DNA from: Brachybacterium sp.
GTDB taxonomy: Bacteria; Actinomycetota; Actinomycetes; Actinomycetales; Dermabacteraceae
Length of the DNA stretch: 7,640 nt
Direction: 5' to 3'
Assembly (NCBI GenBank): GCA_030451965.1
Contig: JAKDNE010000148.1
Span: forward strand, 1-7,640
The stretch's first letter is position 1. Every line of letters starts with the position of its first letter. The translations under genes were made by a program, and so were the position numbers. Below, piece after piece: positions 1 through 5,197 of the stretch. The notes under the pieces are model-generated. The model ran no database searches. It saw only the letters and a program-made list of their open reading frames with translations, and was not told the origin of the DNA.

Positions 1-26
1 GCCTGGGTATCGGACTGGTCCTGCAT
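1..26 (-). CDS. 5' end of a divergent gene of unknown function (partial)
   Basis: On the minus strand an ATG (plus-strand positions 24-26) opens a frame reading MQDQSDTQ before the window ends, so only eight codons plus two bases are visible. The start is supported by a strong Shine-Dalgarno sequence, GGAGGAG on the minus strand at positions 34-40, with seven bases between it and the ATG. Eight residues are too few to assign a family. The gene diverges from the transport operon and shares the intergenic region with it, so it may belong to the same pathway and answer to the same regulator; that is inference. A chance ATG is possible, but the match and spacing of the ribosome binding site make a real start likely. 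Confidence 0.6.
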
Positions 27-53
27 CGTTGCTCTCCTCCGTACGGCCCTTCC

Positions 54-59
54 ACCCTA
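54..59 (-). promoter_or_regulatory. Possible -10 element for the divergent gene
   Basis: The minus strand reads TAGGGT here, which fits the loose actinobacterial -10 pattern TAnnnT. It would start transcription near position 47, just upstream of the ribosome binding site at 34-40. The best -35 candidate, TGGCCG at 78-83 with an 18-base spacer, matches TTGACA at only three of six positions, so this is a weak call. Confidence 0.25.
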
Positions 60-162
60 TGCACACCGAGGCGCGGTCGGCCAGCGGTGCGCCGGCACCG
101 GTCCACGCCACCGGATTCCTGCCGCTGGCGAGGGTTGAACACCCCACAGCCGCCCACACCTC

Positions 163-199
163 ACAGGCGTCAGGTTTCCGGTGACCTTCGGGCGCCTGT
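163..199. repeat. Inverted repeat ACAGGCG / CGCCTGT
   Basis: ACAGGCG at 163-169 is the exact reverse complement of CGCCTGT at 193-199, with 23 bases between. With this spacing, one 7-base inverted repeat is about what chance gives in a region this size. It is listed because it encloses a lone copy of the half-site TCAGGTT (170-176), which also occurs in the operator at the operon promoter. Confidence 0.25.
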
Positions 200-213
200 T
201 CTGGTGGCCTCCG

Positions 214-231
214 GTCACGAAAGCGTCACGA
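214..231. repeat. Direct repeat GTCACGA, 11-base period
   Basis: GTCACGA occurs at 214-220 and again at 225-231, a shift of 11 bases or about one helical turn, so both copies would face the same side of the DNA. The related GGTCAC recurs at 265-270, and its complement GTGACC lies at 181-186. The copies are 26 or more bases upstream of the proposed -35 element, where an activator could bind. No known binding consensus was recognised. Confidence 0.35.
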
Positions 232-246
232 TGCGCCCCTATCCCC

Positions 247-267
247 ACCTGCGCATTTGACGCAGGT
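247..267. promoter_or_regulatory. Inverted repeat over the -35 element, candidate operator
   Basis: ACCTGCG (247-253) and CGCAGGT (261-267) form a perfect 7-base inverted repeat around a 7-base AT-richer centre, 21 bases in all. This is a typical size for a dimeric helix-turn-helix regulator site. The repeat overlaps the proposed -35 hexamer TTGACG (257-262), so a bound protein would compete with RNA polymerase. Its ACCTG/CAGGT core is shared with the second repeat at 287-317. Confidence 0.5.
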
Positions 268-285
268 CACTCGTATGCGCACTAT
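257..285 (+). promoter_or_regulatory. Probable promoter of the transport-ligase operon
   Basis: TTGACG (257-262) is a good -35 hexamer (five of six to TTGACA). After a 17-base spacer comes CACTAT (280-285), a modest -10 that keeps A at the second position and AT at the end. Transcription would begin near 291-293, leaving an untranslated leader of about 184 bases before the first gene. Inverted repeats overlap the -35 and lie right after the -10, which supports a regulated promoter here. The weak -10 keeps this uncertain. Confidence 0.4.
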
Positions 286-286
286 T

Positions 287-317
287 GAACCTGAAACCTG
301 AACCACTTGTCAGGTTC
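287..317. promoter_or_regulatory. Candidate operator with three AACCTGA half-sites
   Basis: AACCTGA occurs twice in tandem (288-294 and 295-301), and its reverse complement TCAGGTT follows at 310-316. The second and third half-sites form a perfect inverted repeat with an 8-base centre. The first and third form an 8-base-arm repeat, GAACCTGA with TCAGGTTC, with a 15-base centre. The element lies just after the proposed -10, over the expected transcription start, where a repressor would block initiation. The TetR-family protein encoded at the end of the operon is the natural candidate to bind it; that link is inference. Confidence 0.55.
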
Positions 318-475
318 GAGATCCCCGCGATGCCCCACAACGACGTACCCGGCACCACGGCACCAGCACGACGAGGTGCACGGCCCGCACGGCAGCGGCC
401 CCGCTCACGCGGCAGCAGCCTCCCGGACCACGCCGATGGACGCTCCCGGGGCCCGCACTGCTCGAAAGGCACACC

Positions 476-1678
476 ATGCGCAGAACGATGAAGTTCGCCG
501 CCGCCGGCGCCGCCGCCGCGCTCGCCCTGGGGGCGTGCGCCCCCGCTGCCGACGAGGCCGCCGGAGGCGGTGGCGGCGGCGAGGAGAGCGACGTCGCGGT
601 CGAGGTCGGCATGATCACTTCGATCACGGGCCCGCTGGCCGCCTACGGGGCCACGTACCAGCAGGGCTTCGAGGCCGGACTGGACTACGCCACCGACGGC
701 ACCGGCGAGATCGAGGGCGTCGACCTCGAGATCGAATGGGTCGACGATCAGGGCAACCCGGACACCGCCGTGCAGCAGGCCCGCACCATGATCGGCGAGG
801 GCACCGACGTGATCGCCGGCTCGGCCGCGTCCGGTGTGGCCGTCGCCGTCGCCGAGCAGGCCGCCCAGAACGAGACCCTGTTCCTCTCCGGTCCTGCCGC
901 CACCGACGCGCTGACCGGCGTGAACGACCAGACCTTCCGCTCCGGTCGCCAGACCATCCAGGACGTCTCCACCGCTGCGACCTTCCTCGAGGACGTCGAC
1001 GGCGCGAAGATCGTGGTGTTCGGTCAGGACAACGCCTTCGGCCAGGGCAACGTGTCCTCCGTCGAGGCCGTGCTGGGCGCCGAGGGCGCCGAGGTCGAGC
1101 CGATCCTGGTCCCCGAGGACGCCACCGAGTTCACCCCCTTCGCCCAGCAGATCCTCTCCGCCGAGGCGGACATGGTGTTCGTGGCCTGGGCCGGCGCCAC
1201 CACCGGCGCGATGTGGGAGGCCCTCTCCCAGCAGCAGGTCCTCGAGGACACCACCGTGGTCACCGGCCTCGCCGACCGCGCCTCCTACCAGGCCTACGGC
1301 CCCGGTTCCGGGGACATCCAGTTCCTGAACCACTACTTCCCCGGCGCGACCGACAACGAGGCCTCACAGGCCATGGACTCCTTCCTGGACGAGAACGGCT
1401 ACGAGCCCGACCTGTTCACCGTCGACGGCTTCGTCGCCGCGCAGATGCTGGTCCACGCCATCGAGGAGGGTCAGGGCGATACCCCGGCCATGATCGATGC
1501 GCTCGAGGGCTGGACCTTCGACTCCGTCAAGGGTGAGCTCACCGTCCGGCCCGAGGACCACGCACTGATCCAGCCGATGTTCCAGGTCAAGCTCGTCGAC
1601 CAGGACGGCGAGTGGGTGCCAGAGCTGATCGAGACCGCGGATGCCGAGGCCGTCGCCCCGCCGGTGGCAGGCGAGTGA
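476..1678 (+). CDS. ABC importer solute-binding lipoprotein, LivK/HAAT type
   Basis: This 400-residue protein is the extracytoplasmic receptor of the importer encoded downstream. The N-terminus has basic residues (MRRTMK), a short hydrophobic stretch and a lipobox LGAC ending at Cys21, so it should be cleaved and lipid-anchored at Cys21. A Gly/Glu-rich linker (about 25-38) leads to a type I periplasmic-binding fold of the branched-chain amino acid receptor family, starting at VEVGMITSITGPLAAYG (42-58). Likely ligand-pocket segments are GSAASG (115-120) and SGPAAT (138-143). The ATG at 476 follows GAAAGG (464-469) with a six-base gap; the ATG at 488 would lose part of the basic region. It is the first gene of the operon, and its stop overlaps the next start as TGATG. 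The family binds amino acids, amides, urea or aromatic acids; the acyl-CoA ligase in the operon favours a carboxylic acid, but the ligand is not readable from sequence. Confidence 0.93.
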   Translation: MRRTMKFAAAGAAAALALGACAPAADEAAGGGGGGEESDVAVEVGMITSITGPLAAYGATYQQGFEAGLDYATDGTGEIEGVDLEIEWVDDQGNPDTAVQQARTMIGEGTDVIAGSAASGVAVAVAEQAAQNETLFLSGPAATDALTGVNDQTFRSGRQTIQDVSTAATFLEDVDGAKIVVFGQDNAFGQGNVSSVEAVLGAEGAEVEPILVPEDATEFTPFAQQILSAEADMVFVAWAGATTGAMWEALSQQQVLEDTTVVTGLADRASYQAYGPGSGDIQFLNHYFPGATDNEASQAMDSFLDENGYEPDLFTVDGFVAAQMLVHAIEEGQGDTPAMIDALEGWTFDSVKGELTVRPEDHALIQPMFQVKLVDQDGEWVPELIETADAEAVAPPVAGE

Positions 1679-2433
1679 TGAGCGACCGACCCGCGCTGCA
1701 GCTGACGCACATCGGCCTCCAGATCGGCGGTGCCCGCATCCTGAACGACGTGGACGTCGAGGTCGCCACCGGCGAGATGGTGGGAGTGATCGGCCCCAAC
1801 GGTGCCGGCAAGACCACTCTGTTCAACATCATCTCCGGAGTCATGACCCCCACCACCGGGCGGGTGCTCCTGACCGGCGAGGACGTGACCGGCCGGAAAG
1901 TGCATCAGCGGGCGCGGGTCGGTCTGGGCCGCACCTTCCAGACCTCGAGCGTCTTCCCGGGCCTGACCGCCGGGAAGAACGTCCGCATGGCCGCGCAGTC
2001 CAAGCTCGGCGCCGCGACGAGTCCGTGGAAGTTCCCGCGGCGCGGGGACGACGCCGACGTCGTCGCCGGGCGCTGCCTGGAGGAGGTGGGCCTGGCCCAC
2101 CACGTCGACACCGAGGCCGGTGTCCTCTCGCACGGCGACAAGCGCAAGCTCGAGATCGCGATGCTGATCGCCACCGACCCCCAGGTGGTGCTGCTGGACG
2201 AGCCCATGGCGGGCGTCGGCTCCGGCGACGTGAAGGGGCTGATGGAGGTCATCCGTCGGCTCCACCAGGGCGGACGCACCGTCCTCATGGTCGAGCATCA
2301 CATGGAGGTGCTGATGGACCTGGTGGACCGGGTCGCGGTGATGCACCACGGCGAGCTGCTCGCGATCGACACCCCCGACGCCGTCATGGCCGACCCCGCC
2401 GTGCAGAAGGCCTACCTCGGAGAGACCGTATGA
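1678..2433 (+). CDS. livG: ABC transporter ATP-binding protein, LivG type
   Basis: A 251-residue cytoplasmic ATPase that would pair with the LivF-type ATPase to power import. Visible motifs are Walker A GPNGAGKTT (39-47), Q-loop RTFQ (Gln88), an off-consensus signature LSHGD (150-154) followed by KRKLEIA, Walker B VVLLDEP (170-176) and the H-loop in VEHHM (His207). A segment at about 105-125 between Q-loop and signature is typical of LivG, which is longer than LivF in this part. The start chosen is the ATG at 1678, which overlaps the upstream stop as TGATG and begins MSDRPALQLTHIG. An in-frame start at 1612 would add 22 Arg/Gly-rich residues lying inside the upstream gene, with no family resemblance. 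The symbol names the family; the substrate need not be branched-chain amino acids. Confidence 0.93.
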   Translation: MSDRPALQLTHIGLQIGGARILNDVDVEVATGEMVGVIGPNGAGKTTLFNIISGVMTPTTGRVLLTGEDVTGRKVHQRARVGLGRTFQTSSVFPGLTAGKNVRMAAQSKLGAATSPWKFPRRGDDADVVAGRCLEEVGLAHHVDTEAGVLSHGDKRKLEIAMLIATDPQVVLLDEPMAGVGSGDVKGLMEVIRRLHQGGRTVLMVEHHMEVLMDLVDRVAVMHHGELLAIDTPDAVMADPAVQKAYLGETV

Positions 2434-3212
2434 CCCCCATCCTGACCGTGCAGGACCTCAACGTCCGGATCGCCGGCCAGCAGGTCGTCGAGGACGTCTC
2501 CTTCGACGTCGCCGCGCACGGCGTGACCGCGCTGCTGGGCCGCAACGGCGTGGGCAAGTCCTCGACGCTGAAGGGCCTGCTGGGCCTGTACGAGCGCAGC
2601 GGCGAGGTGACCTTCGACGGCACCCGCATCGACAAGCTGATGACCCACCGCGTGGTCCAGCAGGGCATCGCCTACGTCCCCGAGGACCGTGAGGTCTTCA
2701 GCCAGCTCACCGTGGCGGAGAACCTGCGCCTGGCCGAGCGCGGCGGGGCCCCGCAGCGGGCACTGGTCGACGAGCTCTTCCCCGAGCTGCGCCAGCGAGC
2801 GAACCAGCAGGCGGGCACCCTCTCGGGCGGGCAGCAGCAGATGGTCTCGCTCTCCCGTGCGCTGATGAACGACAACCAGCTGATCCTGGTCGATGAGCCC
2901 ACCAAGGGGCTCGCCCCGCTGATCGTCGGCACCGTCACCGAGGCCCTGAAGAAGGCCGCGGAGATCACCCCGATGCTGCTGGTGGAGCAGAACCTGCAGG
3001 TGGTGCGCGATCTCGCCCACACCGTGGTGGTGCTCTCAGGCGGTCGGGTGGTCCACACCGGTCCGGCCGACGAGTTCCTCGACTCCGACCTCGTCCAGCG
3101 CCACCTCGGCGTCTCCTCCGACGGCAAGGCCGCGGAGGGGCTCGACGAGGAGCCCGCCGAGAAGGCCGACGGCCCCGCCAGCAGCACCGAAGCGAAGGAG
3201 GACGACACATGA
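2430..3212 (+). CDS. livF: ABC transporter ATP-binding protein, LivF type, with acidic tail
   Basis: A 260-residue ATPase, the second of the pair. It has Walker A GRNGVGKSS (37-45), the LivF-type segment YVPEDREVF (82-90), a canonical signature LSGGQQQM (131-138), Walker B LILVDEP (151-157), and Gln187 in VEQNL where most ABC ATPases have the H-loop His, a substitution usual in LivF. The start at 2430 overlaps the livG stop as ATGA. LivF proteins usually end near 235 residues; here the fold ends at about RHLGV (224-228) and a tail of about 32 residues follows, rich in Glu, Asp, Lys, Ala and Ser and probably disordered. The tail's DNA also holds the strong ribosome binding site of the next gene. 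The family call is firm; a role for the tail is unknown. Confidence 0.93.
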   Translation: MTPILTVQDLNVRIAGQQVVEDVSFDVAAHGVTALLGRNGVGKSSTLKGLLGLYERSGEVTFDGTRIDKLMTHRVVQQGIAYVPEDREVFSQLTVAENLRLAERGGAPQRALVDELFPELRQRANQQAGTLSGGQQQMVSLSRALMNDNQLILVDEPTKGLAPLIVGTVTEALKKAAEITPMLLVEQNLQVVRDLAHTVVVLSGGRVVHTGPADEFLDSDLVQRHLGVSSDGKAAEGLDEEPAEKADGPASSTEAKEDDT

Positions 3213-4084
3213 GCGCAGTGATCCTCCTGCTCATCACCGGGGTGGGCCTGGGCGCCCTCTACTTCCTGGTCGCCTCCGGGCTGTCCCTCATCTACGGGCT
3301 GATGGGCGTGCTGAACTTCGCCCACGGCTCCTTCCTCACCCTGTCCGGCTTCCTGGGCTGGGAGGTCGGCCGACGGGTCGGTGACGGCAGCTGGGCCGGC
3401 CTGCTGATCGGCATGGCGGTCGGCGTGCTGGTCGGTGCCGGGTCCGCGGCGCTGACCGAGCTGGTGTTCATCCGTCGGCTCTACAACCGCCACATCGAGC
3501 AGGTGCTGGTGACCGTCGGCCTGGGCCTGGCGACCGTGGCCCTGTTCGAGGGGATCTGGGGCTCCGATCCGATCCAGATCAAGTCCCCCGGCTGGCTCAG
3601 CCGGACCACCGAGATCGCCGGGGTGCACATCCCCAATGACCGGTGGCTGCTGATCGGCGCCGCGGTCGCGGTGCTGCTGCTGATCGTGCTGTTCCTGCAG
3701 AAGACCAGCTACGGCCTGATCATCCGCGCCGGCGTGGAGAACCGCACGATGGTCACCGCACTCGGCATCGACGTGCGCCGCGCCTTCACCATCGTGTTCG
3801 CGATCGGCGGTGCCGCTGCGGGCCTGGGTGGCGTGCTCGCCTCGGTGTACTACGGACAGGTGAGCGCCCATCAGGGCACCTCGCTGCTGATCTACGCCTT
3901 CATCGTCACCGTGATCGGCGGGCTCGGCTCCCTCTCGGGCGCCGCGATCGCCGCGGTGATCGTGGCGGTCATCCAGCAGTTCGCGAACTACTACTTCGGC
4001 GCCGGGGACCTCGCGGTCGTGCTGCTGCTCGCGGTGGTCATCCTCGTCCGACCGACCGGCCTCATGGGCAAGGTCAAGCACTAG
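3209..4084 (+). CDS. livH: ABC transporter permease, LivH type
   Basis: A 291-residue integral membrane protein, one half of the transport channel. It has about eight hydrophobic segments and the family's N-terminal signature GLSLIYGLMGVLNFAHG (24-40). The cytoplasmic coupling region, RAGVENRTMVTALGIDVRRA (173-192), should contact an ATPase. It is followed by FAIGGAAAGLGG (197-208) and VIGGLGSLSGA (235-245), both typical of the family. The length matches LivH proteins (about 290-310). The ATG at 3209 overlaps the livF stop as ATGA and sits seven bases after a strong Shine-Dalgarno sequence, GAAGGAGG (3194-3201). That site should give good translation of the membrane subunit besides coupling. 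It ends in TAG, nine bases before the next permease. Confidence 0.93.
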   Translation: MSAVILLLITGVGLGALYFLVASGLSLIYGLMGVLNFAHGSFLTLSGFLGWEVGRRVGDGSWAGLLIGMAVGVLVGAGSAALTELVFIRRLYNRHIEQVLVTVGLGLATVALFEGIWGSDPIQIKSPGWLSRTTEIAGVHIPNDRWLLIGAAVAVLLLIVLFLQKTSYGLIIRAGVENRTMVTALGIDVRRAFTIVFAIGGAAAGLGGVLASVYYGQVSAHQGTSLLIYAFIVTVIGGLGSLSGAAIAAVIVAVIQQFANYYFGAGDLAVVLLLAVVILVRPTGLMGKVKH

Positions 4085-4093
4085 GAGCCTCAG

Positions 4094-5197
4094 ATGCGCA
4101 CTTTCCTCTCCTCCACCACGGGGATGCTCGCCATCGGTGCGGTGCTGGTCGCCGTCGCCGCGGTGCTCCCCCTGCTGAACCTCTCCCTGCCCGGGATCCT
4201 GCCCGGGCCCACCTACTCGCCCGGCGCGCTGTCGATGCTCGCCTACGCCTTCCTCATCTCCGCCCTGGCGCTGAGCTACCACCTGATCTTCGGGATCGGC
4301 GGGATGCTGTCGTTCGGGCATGCGATGTTCTTCTCCGCCGGTGCGTACGGGCTGGGCATCGCCCTGAACCTGCTAGCGCCGACGTCGATCCCCGACGGTG
4401 CCGTGTTCCTCCTGGCGATAGTGCTGACCCTGGTCGTGGCCCTGGCGGCCGGGAACCTGGTGGGCGCCCTCGCGCTGCGGGTCACCGGGATCTCCTTCGC
4501 GATGGTGACCCTCGCCTTCGCGCAGGCGGTCAACGTGATGCTGCGGCGTGACACCGCTGGGCTCACGGGCGGTGAGGAGGGCGTCACGCTCGAGGTCGCC
4601 GTGGTCCCGGACCTCCTCATCGGTGTCCAGAACGCCCGCAACGTGTACTGGCTGGCGCTGGGGATCCTGGTGCTGGTGTACCTGGCCTGCGTGTGGATCG
4701 AGAAGTCGCGCCTGGGGCACGTGGTGGTCGCCTCCCGCGAGAACGAGCTGCGGGTGACCGTGCTGGGCCTGCGCCCGTACACGGTGCGGCTGTTCATCTT
4801 CGGCGCGGGCGCGGTGTTCGCCGCGGTCGCCGGGATGGGCTTCCTGCTGCTGCAGTCCACCGTCACCCCCCGCATCTCCACCGCGGACTTCACCCTCACC
4901 CTGCTGGTGATCGTGGTGCTCGGCGGAGTCGGCTACCGCTGGGGCGCGATCATCGGCGGGATCATCTACACGCTGCTGGACCAGCGGCTCGCCTCCCTCG
5001 CCTCCGCCTCCTGGATCGCGGACCTCCCGGCAGTGCTGCGGATCCCGCTGTCGGAGCCGCTGTTCCTGCTGGGGATGCTGTTCGTGCTGGTGGTGATGTT
5101 CGCCCCCGGCGGCATCGTGGGCCTGACCCACCGGGCCACTCGGCGCCGCGACACGGTGACGGAGCGCCCCGAGGCACTCGCGGATGCGGGAACCTGA
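4094..5197 (+). CDS. livM: ABC transporter permease, LivM type
   Basis: A 367-residue membrane permease, partner of the LivH-type subunit. The family signature YHLIFGIGGMLSFGHAMFF (62-80) is clear, followed by LRVTGISFAMVTLAFAQ (128-144), the LTGGEEGV loop (157-164), a coupling region SRLGHVVVASRENELRVTVLG (205-225, with intact RENE), and VLGGVGYRWGAIIGG (275-289). The last 20 or so residues are charged and probably cytoplasmic. The start at 4094 lies six bases after AGGAG (4083-4087), which begins inside the livH stop codon. The 3' end overlaps the start of the acyl-CoA ligase, tying transport to substrate activation. The family call is secure; the substrate is not shown by the sequence. Confidence 0.93.
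   Translation: MRTFLSSTTGMLAIGAVLVAVAAVLPLLNLSLPGILPGPTYSPGALSMLAYAFLISALALSYHLIFGIGGMLSFGHAMFFSAGAYGLGIALNLLAPTSIPDGAVFLLAIVLTLVVALAAGNLVGALALRVTGISFAMVTLAFAQAVNVMLRRDTAGLTGGEEGVTLEVAVVPDLLIGVQNARNVYWLALGILVLVYLACVWIEKSRLGHVVVASRENELRVTVLGLRPYTVRLFIFGAGAVFAAVAGMGFLLLQSTVTPRISTADFTLTLLVIVVLGGVGYRWGAIIGGIIYTLLDQRLASLASASWIADLPAVLRIPLSEPLFLLGMLFVLVVMFAPGGIVGLTHRATRRRDTVTERPEALADAGT

Larger units (their letters stand above)
27..475. other. Divergent intergenic region with regulatory repeats
   Basis: These 449 bases separate two divergently oriented starts and hold no convincing gene. The left part (about 41-160) has a possible minus-strand -10 element. The middle (about 160-317) is less GC-rich than its surroundings and holds several short inverted and direct repeats plus the probable operon promoter. 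The right part (about 318-475) would be a GC-rich untranslated leader of the operon; I see no riboswitch or attenuator there, and no terminator hairpin with a T-run. Short frames that cross this leader have no good ribosome binding site. Confidence 0.75.

Noticed and set aside
181..218. CRP/GlxR-like site from GTGACC and GGTCAC
   Set aside because: The arms are 26 bases apart, whereas a CRP-type site needs TGTGA and TCACA separated by six bases.
307..312. TTGTCA as an alternative -35 for the operon
   Set aside because: No acceptable -10 hexamer lies 16-18 bases downstream.
330..491. Possible upstream reading frame in the leader, ATG at 330 and stop overlapping the first gene
   Set aside because: There is no convincing ribosome binding site before it, and its Arg/Pro-rich product looks like translated GC-rich leader.
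1612..1677. Earlier in-frame start for the LivG-type gene
   Set aside because: The added 22 residues are Arg/Gly-rich, lie within the binding-protein gene and do not resemble LivG N-termini; the ATG at 1678 makes a TGATG overlap like the other junctions.
2672..4321. Long antisense open frame (549 codons) and other long minus-strand frames across the operon
   Set aside because: They lie opposite clear transporter genes, are rich in His/Gln/Arg/Gly as GC-rich shadow frames are, and show no family motifs.
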